Positions 17,556-25,740 of a stretch of 34,792 nt of DNA are shown here, piece by piece. The translations under genes and the position numbers were made by a program. The DNA is from Methylobacterium sp. J-048. Lineage in GTDB: Bacteria; Pseudomonadota; Alphaproteobacteria; Rhizobiales; Beijerinckiaceae. Location of the stretch: positions 1-34,792 of the forward strand of contig NZ_JAKSYL010000128.1 in NCBI RefSeq assembly GCF_022829515.1, read 5' to 3'. Numbering within the stretch: the stretch's first letter is position 1; each line of letters opens with the position of its first letter. The notes below the pieces were generated by a model. It searched no databases and was not told the DNA's origin. It worked only from the letters and a program-made list of their open reading frames with translations.

Positions 17556-17594
17556 GCGTTCGCCGAACCGGGCGCGCCGTGCTAGGGCCAGCGG

Positions 17595-17756
17595 ATGCCC
17601 CGCTGGCTTTTCCTCATCCTCGTCACCGCCCTCGCGCTCTCGGTCGTGGGCGGGGTGCTCATCGTCCTGCGCAGCCCGAGGAGCACCCCGCAGCCCGAAG
17701 AGGGCGCCGTCACCGCCCCCGCGGCGCCGGTGCCGCGTCCGGCCGGCAATCCTTAA
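17595..17756 (+). CDS. 53-aa single-helix membrane protein
   Basis: The frame ATG 17595 to TAA 17756 gives MPRWLFLILVTALALSVVGG, continuing VLIVLRSPR and then a Pro/Ala-rich tail. It is one membrane helix with a short periplasmic or cytosolic tail of low complexity. The upstream ribosome binding site is weak (gggccagcgg). Position and composition fit a small envelope protein after mepA, but the evidence is only the open frame and the hydrophobic segment. Confidence 0.5.
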   Translation: MPRWLFLILVTALALSVVGGVLIVLRSPRSTPQPEEGAVTAPAAPVPRPAGNP

Positions 17757-17760
17757 AAAA

Positions 17761-17890
17761 TCAGGCGGCGATCCAGGTCGCCACCGGACGGCTCACGCCG
17801 GGTAATTCGCGGGCTTGAGAGGCGCCGGAGATCTTCTGGCGCGGCTTCCTCATGCGCACATCGCGCTCAGCCTCGTTGTTTGTGCCTGCT
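17761..17890 (-). pseudogene. Remnant of an IS66-type transposase C-terminus
   Basis: The minus strand reads TNNEAERDVRMRKPRQKISG near 17883-17824, then ASQARELPGVSRPVATWIAA and a TGA at 17763-17761. The IS66 TnpC C-terminal region has the conserved pattern TNNxAERDxRMxKxxQKxSG followed by a fixed GCFRT/arginine-tyrosine region. Here the first part matches and the second does not, and stops close the frame upstream. It is a decayed fragment of about 40 codons with no ends or other IS parts visible. It marks the left edge of the AT-richer block containing the chemotaxis receptor. Confidence 0.6.
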
Positions 17891-17983
17891 GAACAAGGCA
17901 CGCTCAACTACGGCTCCGAGAGACTGCTGCGTCCATCCGTCGTCTATAAGCTCCGCGTTTGCCACACGCCCAGTCCCAGGGAC

Positions 17984-20068
17984 TCACGCTGCACGGACCT
18001 GACCGAGAAAGTGTGCCACCTGTTGTGAAAGCTCATTCGCCTCGGTTGCCAGCTGCGAGGAGGACATCAACACATTCTGCGTAGCCGCCTCCGACTGCTG
18101 GAGGGATTGCGCCACAGCGGAAATGTTCACAGTGACTTCGTTCGTGCCGGCCGAAGCTTCCGCGATATTGCGGACGATATCATTTGTTGCGGCACTCTGC
18201 TGATTGACCGATCTGGTGATGTCCGACGTCATGTCGTTCATGCCACCGATCGTGCTGGCGATCGACTGGATCGCACCGACGGCCTTCGTGGTCGATGTTT
18301 GAATGGCATCGATCTGCGCCGAGATATCGGCCGTCGCGTTGGCGGTCTGGGTGGCCAGTTCCTTGACCTCCGTAGCGACCACGGCGAAGCCGCGGCCCGC
18401 TTCGCCCGCTCGCGCCGCCTCAATGGTGGCGTTCAGCGCGAGAAGATTCGTTTGTCCGGCGATGCTGGAAATGAGCCCGACCACCTCGCTAATCCGACTG
18501 GCGCTCTGCAACAGATCCTGCACGATCGCGGCCGTTGCGTTCGCTTCGTCGACGGCGGCGCGCGACATGGCCTGCGCGTCGAGCACTTGGCGGCCGATCT
18601 CTTCCACGGACGAACCAAGTTCCTCCGCTGCGCTCGCCACGACGGTGACATTGGCGGATGCCTGCTCGGCGGCGGCCGCGACGGCGGTCGAGCGGGTCGT
18701 CGAATCGGTTACAACCGCGTTCATGTCGCCGGCTCCAGCCTTGAGTGCGTGGGCCGACCCCGCGACGGTTTCGACGATGCGGCCGATACTTGCCTCGAAC
18801 TCGCGGCTTAAATCATTGAGCACATCCTTGCGTTGCCGTTCGGCCTCGGCGCGACTGCGCTCGTTCTCGACCTCAAGCTCACGGTTGCGTTTGAGGCCCG
18901 TTTTGAAGACTTCAACCGCGGCCGCCATGCCGCCAATCTCGTCAGTTCGGCCGACACCGGGAATTGCTTCGTCGACATTACCGCCTGCGATGCGCGACAT
19001 ACTGTCGGTCATCTGACGGATCGGCCGCGACACGCGGCGGTAGACCAGAACCGAGATCCCGATGCTGATTGCCAGCGAGCCGGCGATGATGGAAATCGCG
19101 AGATAGAGACGCTGCGTCGCGTCGGAAAGTTTCGCCTGGATCGAATTGTCGGCCTCGGCGAAGGCGGCGTCGCGCAGGGCAATGACCTTGATCCAGGTCG
19201 GTACGGTTTTCTCGCGATAAGCCTCTCCGGCGAGGGGATATTGCCCGCTGATCGAACCCTCCAGCACCTTTTGGTTGAGAGCCCCGAACTCGTCGATATA
19301 AATCGCCTTAACAGCGAGAACCGCGTCCTTGAGTTTCTGCGGGGTCGATGCTTGCTCGAGGAGCGGGGCAAGCCTGTTCCAGACCTCGATGACTTGGCCC
19401 TGAAGCTTGATGATCGTCCGGCGCTCGGCGTCGGAAGCCGGCTTACCACTGGCAATGAAATTCAGCAGCAGGCCGGCCTCGCGGCCTCCGGCATCCCGCA
19501 GGTCCAGCACGAGGCTCGCGAAATCAGCGTACCGGAAGGCGTTGCCGTCGATGGCGGCGAGTTGCCGGGTCTGGTCGAGCATCGCCGCCAGCACGATCCG
19601 GTTAATCTCGGCACTCCGCTCGGTAGCGATCTTGATAGCATCGCCGCGCGCCTCCGGCGGCACCCGGAGGATCCGATCGTCGCCGGTGGCGCGGGTCTCT
19701 CCCCATAGGTTCACGATCTTTGCCGTCTGCTCAGCGAGGGGGGCCACCGCTGGGTCTGCCGCCAAGACGCCGGCCGAAGCCTGCGCAGCAGCCATCGCCG
19801 TATCGGTGGCTTTGCGCATCGCCGTCAGCGTGTTGTCTTGCGGCTTATCGCCGGCCGGCCGCGTGCCGATGAGCAGAGTGAACATGCCACGCTCAGGATT
19901 AAGCGTCGCGGGAATGTTCGACAACGCCTTCAAGACTTCGAGCCGCAACGAAGTCATTTTGACTGCCGACATCGTTGAAAACTGGTCGATCGCCATGATT
20001 GATCCAAGACAACAAGCAAGAAATGCCAGTGTAAAGATCGATATCGAGATCAAACGATTTAGGGACAT
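17984..20068 (-). CDS. Methyl-accepting chemotaxis protein
   Basis: A transmembrane chemoreceptor of 694 aa. It has an N-terminal membrane helix (about 8-27) and a large helical periplasmic sensor (about 28-320). A second helix follows ([20 protein letters not shown], about 321-343), then a HAMP domain (about 344-397) and a cytoplasmic signalling domain from about 430 to the end. The receptor tip [20 protein letters not shown], continuing [18 protein letters not shown], is intact and should bind CheA/CheW. No CheR-type pentapeptide is seen at the C-terminus. No che gene is nearby. Its upstream region is strikingly AT-rich and a transposase remnant lies downstream, consistent with acquisition. 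The ligand is unknown. Confidence 0.95.
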   Translation of the reverse strand: MSLNRLISISIFTLAFLACCLGSIMAIDQFSTMSAVKMTSLRLEVLKALSNIPATLNPERGMFTLLIGTRPAGDKPQDNTLTAMRKATDTAMAAAQASAGVLAADPAVAPLAEQTAKIVNLWGETRATGDDRILRVPPEARGDAIKIATERSAEINRIVLAAMLDQTRQLAAIDGNAFRYADFASLVLDLRDAGGREAGLLLNFIASGKPASDAERRTIIKLQGQVIEVWNRLAPLLEQASTPQKLKDAVLAVKAIYIDEFGALNQKVLEGSISGQYPLAGEAYREKTVPTWIKVIALRDAAFAEADNSIQAKLSDATQRLYLAISIIAGSLAISIGISVLVYRRVSRPIRQMTDSMSRIAGGNVDEAIPGVGRTDEIGGMAAAVEVFKTGLKRNRELEVENERSRAEAERQRKDVLNDLSREFEASIGRIVETVAGSAHALKAGAGDMNAVVTDSTTRSTAVAAAAEQASANVTVVASAAEELGSSVEEIGRQVLDAQAMSRAAVDEANATAAIVQDLLQSASRISEVVGLISSIAGQTNLLALNATIEAARAGEAGRGFAVVATEVKELATQTANATADISAQIDAIQTSTTKAVGAIQSIASTIGGMNDMTSDITRSVNQQSAATNDIVRNIAEASAGTNEVTVNISAVAQSLQQSEAATQNVLMSSSQLATEANELSQQVAHFLGQVRAA

Positions 20069-20391
20069 GGCACGCTATCCAACAAGGACCTAGTTTTTCG
20101 ACCATAGTGCGACAGGAAATAAAATATAAAACCAGGCCATATATAAAATTTTACATTCCCGCGTGAATAGCTCCAAATTTTTGATAGAAAATGTCTTTTA
20201 CGAAAAACGCACGTCAATCCGACTGTACATATCGATTTTTTGAGATGTTCGCACGGGTTTTACGGCGCTGAAGCAGGCGAATGCCGTCTCAATATCGTCA
20301 ATAGAGCCTTGGAGGGCGCCATGCCGGTGTTTACCGAACGCAGCGCCCCTCCGAGACTTCTCCGGAGACGTATCAAATCTCCGCAGGGCCC
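20069..20391. other. AT-rich intergenic region upstream of the chemoreceptor
   Basis: No gene is supported. Bases 20100-20230 are far richer in A and T (runs such as aaataaaatataaaa and atatataaaatttt) than anything else in the window and probably contain the receptor promoter. An imperfect inverted repeat, ggagggcgc (20311-20319) with gcgcccctcc (20343-20352), is followed by a second small hairpin ctccg...cggag. They lie past the 3' end of the cupin gene and may act as its transcript end. Confidence 0.5.
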
Positions 20392-20910
20392 TCAGACTTC
20401 GCGCCAGCCAGGCTTGCTCTCGTCCGTGAGATGATAACGGATCGGACCCAGACCGCTGATCGCAATGATCGCAGGTTCCTTGATGCCGGCCTTAACGCCG
20501 TCATAGTGCGGCGTCTTCGCGACCCGGTGGACGTAAGATCCCGCCGGAACCGGCACTGTAGATTCTGGAGCGAAATCCGCTCCGCTCGCGACATACCAGG
20601 TTCCGGACAGAACGACACAGAGGCGATCGGTTTCATACCAATGCGGCGCACTCATGTAACCGGGGTGCCACCGGATGAGGACGAAGTACTGCCCAGGCTC
20701 CCCGATCTTCCCGAACATCGGCGCTTGCTCGGCCATTCCCGGCGGGAAGTTGTAAAGCGGCTGCCAGGGGATCTGGTCTGGCAGCTTAACGATGGTCTGA
20801 GTCGGATCGACACCGGCGGCGCGCGCGGAACCAGTCCCGAAGGCGGTCGCGGCAGCCGCGAGCAGGGGCGCGAGGAGCAGATCGCGCCGGTTAGCACCGA
20901 AGTCTGACAT
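20392..20910 (-). CDS. Tat-exported cupin domain protein
   Basis: A 172-aa protein from the ATG at 20910, preceded by GGAG with a seven-base spacer. The N-terminus NRRDLLLAPLLAAAATAFGT, ending SARA, is a twin-arginine-type signal. The mature part is a single cupin: HPGYMSAPHWYETDRLCVVL gives motif 1 with a His and Glu/Asp set, and VPAGSYVHRVAKTPHYDG gives motif 2 with two His. It would bind one metal in the periplasm. The reaction is unknown; relatives of this kind are usually annotated only as cupin-domain or DUF4437-like proteins. It sits beside the chemoreceptor in the AT-richer block. Confidence 0.85.
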   Translation of the reverse strand: MSDFGANRRDLLLAPLLAAAATAFGTGSARAAGVDPTQTIVKLPDQIPWQPLYNFPPGMAEQAPMFGKIGEPGQYFVLIRWHPGYMSAPHWYETDRLCVVLSGTWYVASGADFAPESTVPVPAGSYVHRVAKTPHYDGVKAGIKEPAIIAISGLGPIRYHLTDESKPGWREV

Positions 20911-21246
20911 TAGGGTTCTCCGACTGAGCGGCGAGAAAGATGGGTGCCCTCGATCCGGCCCCTGAGGCGATCGAGTCAACGCCGAGCCTATGGCATCGCA
21001 GCGGCTGATTGTGTAGATCGACGATGGAAGTATCCACGGTGTCATGAAGCTTACAGGAATCAACGTTATCAAATTTTCATCAGAAATTTTTATGTTATCT
21101 TATTGCCGCATGTCGCCATAAGATCGAATTTTATTACTGTATCTAAGCGCACTAGAGCGTAATATTTGCGTCAATAACAACTTTGTTGTCCAGCGCGACA
21201 ATGTATAGGCTGAGACTAATATGAGGGACCGGACCTCGGCGCCGAT

Positions 21247-21393
21247 GAGCATCGCATCGCGCTTGGGGAACGGCATCGCGATCCGGGGGAGATCTGGATC
21301 GTTCACGCCTCCGGGCGCTTGCCGAGCCGGCGGCTCCAGGCGCTGATTGATGTCATGGTCGCGTTCTTTGCAGGCGACCCTTTGATAGACTGA
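21247..21393 (+). pseudogene. C-terminal stub of a LysR-type regulator
   Basis: The + strand reads EHRIALGERHRDPGEIWIVH, then ASGRLPSRRLQALIDVMVAF and FAGDPLID before a TGA. LysR regulators end with a similar pattern: a D..L..L region, then EIWLV, then a basic R.P.R.R motif, an AxIDxL/M helix and a short tail. The DNA-binding half and most of the effector domain are missing. AT-rich DNA replaces the upstream part, and no start codon with a ribosome binding site exists. This looks like the truncated remains left at an insertion or deletion junction. Confidence 0.45.
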
Positions 21394-21511
21394 CCGCATC
21401 CGCGACAACGGCGAATGTCTGCATGCAAGCGCGCGTCGGTGCCGCTCTCCGGCACGGTCGGGGCGCGAGCGATCCTCGGCAGCGCGAAGCCGAATGGGTC
21501 GAGACTCGAGC

Positions 21512-21552
21512 GCATCCTCCCGAACGGGGCCTGCCGGCTTTCGGGAGGATGC
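21512..21552. repeat. 41-nt palindrome, copy A
   Basis: gcatcctcccgaa (21512-21524) pairs with the terminal ttcgggaggatgc (21540-21552) as a perfect 13-bp stem with an interior G/C-rich loop. Same length and same conserved arms as the elements at 27674-27714 and 28075-28115. It lies 23 bases from the stop codon of the membrane-protein gene to its right and could act at that transcript end. Confidence 0.8.
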
Positions 21553-21575
21553 GCAATCACGGTTCGCGTGCCTCG

Positions 21576-21896
21576 TCAGGGCTTCGTCAGGAACCCGATC
21601 GGCTCGCGGCCCGGCTGCCCGAGCCAGAGCAGGACCGCGCCGAGCCCCAGGCCGATCAGCGAGGCCGGGGCGAGGGTCAGCGGCAGGCCGAGCAGGTGCC
21701 AGAGCCAGGGCGCCGCCCCTTCGAGACTGCCCTGGAGACTGCCGGCCTTGTCCTTGAACAGGGTGGCGAGCAGATCCGAGAGCGGCGTCACCCGCAGGCC
21801 GTTATTGGCGATCGAGCGGGCACCGTCATAGACCAGCGCGACGAAGCCGCCGGCCATCAGCAGGAAGCCCAGGACGCGGGCCAGGAAGCGGAACAT
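21576..21896 (-). CDS. Small membrane protein, 106 aa, unknown function
   Basis: From the ATG at 21896 the protein starts MFRFLARVLGFLLMAGGFVA with a first membrane helix. An amphipathic middle follows (LRVTPLSDLLATLFKDKAGS) and a second hydrophobic hairpin (LTLAPASLIGLGLGAVLLWL), ending GREPIGFLTKP. The family is widespread in Rhizobiales, sometimes given a PetM-like label from weak profile matches, which I would not trust as function. It is divergent from the HAD phosphatase gene. Confidence 0.8.
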   Translation of the reverse strand: MFRFLARVLGFLLMAGGFVALVYDGARSIANNGLRVTPLSDLLATLFKDKAGSLQGSLEGAAPWLWHLLGLPLTLAPASLIGLGLGAVLLWLGQPGREPIGFLTKP

Positions 21897-22101
21897 CGCG
21901 GGATCTTCTGAGCCATACCTGGCGCCCCGGGAGGCGCCCGCCCCGGGAGTATGGGGCCGAGCCGCCCGGTGCAAGCCATGGCACGCATGGAGTCGGCGGC
22001 GGTCGCACGGGGCGAGCTGCGGCAAGCGCGCGGTTGCCGTCTCCGGGAAGCCCATGCCACAGGGACGCCCGGCGGCACGGGGTCGTCGAGGACAGGCGAT
22101 C

Positions 22102-22779
22102 TTGGACGCGCACGCCCGGAAGCTCGGCCTGGTGATCTTCGATTGCGACGGCGTCCTCGTCGACAGCGAGCCCCTCAGCCTCGCCTGCCTGACGGCCGGC
22201 CTCAACCGGATCGGCGTGGCCATCGAGTTCGACACCGTGCGGGCGCGCTTCACCGGCACATCGATGGTGTCGATCATGGAGCACGTCGCGCACGATTACG
22301 GCGTCACCGCCCCTCCGGGCTTCGTGGACGCGGTCAAGGCCGAGACGCTCGCTCTGTTCGACGCCGAGCTGCGCGCGATGCGCGGGGTCGCGGAAGCGGT
22401 GGCGGCGCTCGGCCTGCCGGCCTGCGTCGCGTCGAGCAGCGACCCGGTGCGCCTGCGCCATTCCCTGAGCCTGACCGGGCTGCTGCCGTTGTTCGGCGAG
22501 CGGGTTTTTTCCTCGGCGCAGGTCGCCCGGGGCAAGCCGTTCCCCGACCTGTTCCTGTTCGCGGCCGAGCGTATGGGCGCGGCGCCGGAAGCCTGCCTGG
22601 TGATCGAGGACAGCGTGCCCGGGGTCACCGCCGCCCGGAGCGCCGGCATGCGGGTCGCCGGCTTCACCGGTGGCGGCCATTGGGGCCACGACCTCGCGGG
22701 GGCCGACCTCACGCGTGCCGGCGCCGACCGGGTCTTCTCGAATTTCAATGACCTCGCCGCGGTGATCGCCGGCGCCTGA
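22102..22779 (+). CDS. HAD-superfamily phosphatase (phosphoglycolate/beta-PGM type)
   Basis: A 225-aa protein from TTG 22102, with GAGG upstream. An in-frame ATG at 22054 would add 16 Arg-rich residues that look non-coding, though it also has a weak GGGAAG site. Motif I is FDCDGVLVDSEP (nucleophile Asp14, acid/base Asp16), motif II SSSDPVRLRHSL, motif III Lys in GKPFPDLFLFAAERMG, and motif IV EDSVPGVTAA. The helical cap sits between motifs I and II, as in subclass I phosphatases such as Gph or beta-phosphoglucomutase. The substrate cannot be set from sequence. Confidence 0.9.
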   Translation: MDAHARKLGLVIFDCDGVLVDSEPLSLACLTAGLNRIGVAIEFDTVRARFTGTSMVSIMEHVAHDYGVTAPPGFVDAVKAETLALFDAELRAMRGVAEAVAALGLPACVASSSDPVRLRHSLSLTGLLPLFGERVFSSAQVARGKPFPDLFLFAAERMGAAPEACLVIEDSVPGVTAARSAGMRVAGFTGGGHWGHDLAGADLTRAGADRVFSNFNDLAAVIAGA

Positions 22780-23358
22780 GACCATCGCGTCTCCCGGGCG
22801 GCCCGACGGGACCCGCTTCCTGCCAAGCCGGGCCCGAAAATCGGAAGCCGGTTCCGTTGACGGGCCGGCGGTCCGGGCCCATCTTGATCGTCGTCGAAAG
22901 GGGTGGATGTCCTGGTCCCCTCTCCTCGGCCGCGGTGATTTGAGACGCGTAGCTTGCGCCGCGGCATCAAACGCTCAAGCACTGCGACGGCGCCCGCGCC
23001 GCGCGGTCCTTCAGTCTGGAGGACATGGGATGTCGATCCGAACCGGCTCCTCTCGCCACCCGCTCCGCCTCGCGCAGGGCGCCCCGGCCCATCGGAAGTG
23101 CTGTCGATGCCAAGCTGGTCTCGACGCGGGCTTCGCGTCGAAACCGGGGATGCGCTCGAAAGCCTGACCGGACCGAGCATCGGCCCGCCGAGGCAGTCCG
23201 CCGCGCCTCCGAACAGTCCGGCGGCCTGCGATCGTGCGTTCGTCACATCCCAAGCCTAGAGACCCGCACGATCGACGAGATCGGCGAGATCTGAGCCGCA
23301 CCAACTCTTTCCCGCATTCCGGCACGGCCCTGGCGCCGGCCAAGGCAGGATTCCGTCC
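22780..23358. other. Intergenic region without a supported gene
   Basis: 579 bases with only short, mutually overlapping Arg/Pro/Ser-rich frames. Structural features are gggcccg/cgggccc arms near 22830-22881, a small hairpin gtcct...aggac near 23010-23030, and a perfect 10-bp inverted repeat cgatcgtgcg/cgcacgatcg at 23229-23238 and 23265-23274 with a 26-base spacer. The last may be an operator or hairpin upstream of the gene at 23359. Confidence 0.45.
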
Positions 23359-23694
23359 ATGCACAGTCTCGACGTCGCGCTTCCGCCGACAGACCACCCC
23401 GACCGGTTCGCCGACACCCTGCCACCCGACCACGTTGCGCGCGCCGAACCTGCCGCGGATCGGACGGAGCCGCCCCGGGTGATCGAGATCGGCGAGGTCA
23501 CCGCCGGCATCGCCGTGCCCGAGGGGCGCGGCGTGCGGTTCTTCTCGTCCGCGCGGGATTTCGACGGCCTCGACGGAACCGTGTTCCGCAACGCCGAGCA
23601 GGCGGCCCGCGCCGCCCGCGATCGGATCGCGGCCCGCGCCCGCTCGGCCTCCGGTCAGAGGCAGGTCGTCGAATTCCGACGCCGCCGGGCCTGA
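23359..23694 (+). CDS. Hypothetical protein, 111 aa
   Basis: An open frame from ATG 23359. The first 45 residues are Pro/Asp/Ala-rich and probably disordered. The core reads VIEIGEVTAGIAVPEGRGVR, FFSSARDFDGLDGTVFRNAE, then a basic helix QAARAARDRIAARARSAS. The RFFSSARDFDGLDGTVF pattern looks like a small folded unit, but I recognise no family. It is followed by the convergent IalB-family gene. Confidence 0.65.
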   Translation: MHSLDVALPPTDHPDRFADTLPPDHVARAEPAADRTEPPRVIEIGEVTAGIAVPEGRGVRFFSSARDFDGLDGTVFRNAEQAARAARDRIAARARSASGQRQVVEFRRRRA

Positions 23695-23716
23695 GTAGGC
23701 TCCTCCGAACCGACTT

Positions 23717-23750
23717 CTACTTGGCGCACTCGTCTACTTGGCGCACTCGT
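23717..23750. repeat. 17-bp perfect tandem duplication over the ialB-type stop
   Basis: The unit ctacttggcgcactcgt occurs at 23717-23733 and again at 23734-23750 with no gap. It encodes, on the minus strand, the last residues and TAG stop of the IalB-family gene; the outer copy lies beyond the stop. The protein is unchanged because the inner copy keeps its stop. Confidence 0.9.
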
Positions 23751-24453
23751 CCCGGGTGCGCTTCATCGCCTCCGCGAACCCGGCGAGCGCGTATTCGTCG
23801 CTCGTCGGGTTGCCGCGCAGCGAGGTGGTCTTGATCACCAGCTTCGGGTTGCGCGCGCTCATCTCGGAGACCACCCGGGCCTCCTCGGCCGGGTTCTGCA
23901 GCCAGGCATTGCCGTCCTTCACGACCAGGCCGTAGCGGCCGGCGCCGAGATTGAGGCTCGGATCGGTCGGCGCCGCCGCCGAGCCCGGCTTGATCTGGGA
24001 GGCGGCGGGCTTCGACGGGAAGCCCAGCATCACCGCCACCTCGTTCTGGACGTTCTCACCCTTGCGCACGCTCACGAACAGGTAGGCGGTGTCCCGCTTC
24101 AGGGTCTTGGGCGAGCGCGCCTGCGGCTGGGCGATGGCGTAGCAGAGCTTGGCACGGCCATCGCCGTTCACGAACACGTTCCAGTCGCCGAAGATCGCCA
24201 CCGGGGTGGCCTGCTGCATGCCCGGAGGTGTCGCCGCCTTCTTCTCGGGCCGCGGTGCCCGCTCCCGGCGCGGCCGGCGTCCGCGCTTGGCCGGGGCGGC
24301 ATCCGAAAAACCGTCCGCCTCCGCCTCCTGCGCCTGGGCGACCGTCGCCGACAGGACCGCTCCGCCGACCATGGCCCCGACGAGGCCCGTGACGAGACCG
24401 GATGCGAGCAGGGCGAGGGCTCCGACCGGGAGCAGGCGGGGGACGCGGACCAT
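23734..24453 (-). CDS. Invasion-associated locus B (IalB) family protein
   Basis: An exported protein of 239 aa from ATG 24453 (AGGAA six bases upstream; a GTG at 24459 is the alternative). It has a long hydrophobic signal region ending near VAQAQEAEA, a basic Pro/Arg/Lys-rich linker (about 55-75), then the IalB fold: FGDWNVFVNGDGRAKLCYAI, AYLFVSVRKGENVQNEVAVM, and a C-terminal YALAGFAEAMKRTRDECAK. The two cysteines (KLCYA and DECAK) probably form the family disulfide. IalB proteins are periplasmic; the invasion name comes from Bartonella and says little about a free-living host. The 3' end carries a 17-bp tandem duplication. Confidence 0.85.
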   Translation of the reverse strand: MVRVPRLLPVGALALLASGLVTGLVGAMVGGAVLSATVAQAQEAEADGFSDAAPAKRGRRPRRERAPRPEKKAATPPGMQQATPVAIFGDWNVFVNGDGRAKLCYAIAQPQARSPKTLKRDTAYLFVSVRKGENVQNEVAVMLGFPSKPAASQIKPGSAAAPTDPSLNLGAGRYGLVVKDGNAWLQNPAEEARVVSEMSARNPKLVIKTTSLRGNPTSDEYALAGFAEAMKRTRDECAK

Positions 24454-24593
24454 CTTCACTTCCTGACGACGGGCGGCCCCATCTGGGGCCGAACCGGGGA
24501 TCGGGATCAGTGAAGCCCGCGCAAAAAGTCGGCAAGATGGCAGCCAAGCTCGATGGCGGCCAAGAGGGTTGCAAGAGCGCGGCGCGGAACGGT

Positions 24594-24869
24594 TCAGACC
24601 GCCCGCACCTCGGTGGCCAGCGCCGCGATCACCGCCGCGGGGACGGACACGGAATCGGCTGCGGCTGGCGCGACCGCGTTCGGCAGAGCCGGCAGCGCGC
24701 GCTTGCGCGGCGGGTCATTGTAGGGGGTGTTGTAGCCCTTGCGGACGGCCGACCAATAGGTCTCCCGGGTCAGGCCCGAGCCCGTCAGGGCGGCATCGAT
24801 CATGGCCGTGGCCCGTGCCGCGAGTTCGGGCACCTCATCCGGCTTCAGCCAACTCTCGACAGGCATCAT
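24594..24869 (-). CDS. Hypothetical protein, 91 aa
   Basis: From the double ATG at 24869, with GGAG five bases upstream, the frame reads MMPVESWLKPDEVPELAARA, TAMIDAALTGSGLTRETYWS, AVRKGYNTPYNDPPRKR and then an Ala/Val/Pro tail. The middle looks like a short helical domain with a conserved-looking YNTPYNDPPRKR stretch. No family is recognised. A GTG at 24887 would extend it by six residues. Confidence 0.6.
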   Translation of the reverse strand: MMPVESWLKPDEVPELAARATAMIDAALTGSGLTRETYWSAVRKGYNTPYNDPPRKRALPALPNAVAPAAADSVSVPAAVIAALATEVRAV

Positions 24870-25066
24870 GCGAGCTCCGATCCACACGGCCGAGCTTCTA
24901 TCAGACCAGACTTAGCCAGACGGTGAACGCGCGGCCCTCCGGATGGTTGCGCTGCACAAATTCGTACCGGGGCTGTGGGCGAGTGTAGGTAACTGTGCCT
25001 GCCGAACGGCGAGAGCAGCGGTCTCGGGTCGACGCGGGGCTCTGCCTTGTAACGCTCCCTTGCCCT

Positions 25067-25083
25067 GTTACGATGTACGCAAC
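25067..25083. promoter_or_regulatory. Candidate autoregulatory operator of the ParDE-like pair
   Basis: gttacg (25067-25072), a five-base centre and cgcaac (25078-25083) form a near-perfect palindrome 20 bases before the chosen antitoxin start; gtaac/gttac arms lie just upstream. Ribbon-helix-helix antitoxins bind such short palindromes. It overlaps an in-frame ATG at 25073, which argues that translation starts downstream at 25103. Confidence 0.4.
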
Positions 25084-25102
25084 TCAACACCTGAGTCTCA
25101 CG

Positions 25103-25372
25103 ATGCCGGCGAGCACCACGATGACGATCCGGGTTTCGCCCGAGATCAAGGCGAAGCTCGAACAGATCGCCGCTGATACCCGACGCAGTCAGTCGTTTCT
25201 CGCTGCTGAGGCCGTGTCTGCGTATGTCGAGCGCGAACTTCAGATCATCGAAGGCATCAAGCGTGGGATAGCCGATGCCGAACGCGGTCACGTCGTATCC
25301 CATGACGACGCGATGGCCGAAATCTTCGCTGTCATCGATGCAGCGGAAGCCGATCGCGATGGTCGCATGTGA
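25103..25372 (+). CDS. Ribbon-helix-helix antitoxin (ParD/CopG-like)
   Basis: An 89-aa protein from ATG 25103. The N-terminal strand and helix MTIRVSPEIKAKLEQIAADT, followed by RRSQSFLAAEAVSAYVEREL, are a standard ribbon-helix-helix DNA-binding unit (about 7-45). The acidic C-terminus (HDDAMAEIFAVIDAAEADRD) would wrap the toxin. It overlaps the toxin start by three bases (25370-25372), the normal coupling for such pairs. An upstream in-frame ATG at 25073 is less likely because a palindromic operator covers it. Confidence 0.85.
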   Translation: MPASTTMTIRVSPEIKAKLEQIAADTRRSQSFLAAEAVSAYVERELQIIEGIKRGIADAERGHVVSHDDAMAEIFAVIDAAEADRDGRM

Positions 25373-25677
25373 GGCGGCCGGTCATCTGGTCTCGAGCAGC
25401 GCTGGACGACCTGAAAGAACAAATCCGCTTCGTCGCGCGGGATCATCCGGCCGTTGCGCGACAAGTCGCAATTCGTATTCAGGAGGCGGCCGAGGCTCTC
25501 GGCGAGACGGCGACGGGTCGACCGGGTCGAGTAACCGGCATTTATGAGAAGTCTCTCATTCGGCTGCCCTACATCGTCGCGTACGCGATGCGGCGGACCA
25601 AGAGTCGGGAGAGCGTTGTGATCCTGCGCGTCATCCACACGGCTCGGAATTGGCCGCGTGACGAATGGCCGACCTGA
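25369..25677 (+). CDS. RelE/ParE-family toxin
   Basis: A 102-aa protein from GTG 25369. The family pattern is clear: VIWSRAALDDLKEQIRFVAR, RQVAIRIQEAAEALGETATG, GRVTGIYEKSLIRLPYIVAY and the C-terminal SVVILRVIHTARNWP. ParE and RelE share this fold; the HTARNWP end and ribbon-helix-helix partner favour ParE-like, which poisons DNA gyrase. Which target applies here cannot be told. The gene is translationally coupled to the antitoxin. Confidence 0.88.
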   Translation: MRRPVIWSRAALDDLKEQIRFVARDHPAVARQVAIRIQEAAEALGETATGRPGRVTGIYEKSLIRLPYIVAYAMRRTKSRESVVILRVIHTARNWPRDEWPT

Positions 25678-25740
25678 TTATCGTTCTGAGCAGTCACGGA
25701 TTTCGCACGCCCCTGAGTCCCGATCTTTCGAGGATGGCTT

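Larger units (their letters stand above)
20911..21575. other. Intergenic stretch with AT-rich DNA, a regulator stub and a palindrome
   Basis: Bases 21050-21200 are AT-rich (for example aaattttcatcagaaattt), unlike the surrounding DNA. A reading-frame fragment resembling a LysR C-terminus follows at 21247-21393 and a 41-nt palindrome at 21512-21552. No intact gene is supported. Confidence 0.5.
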
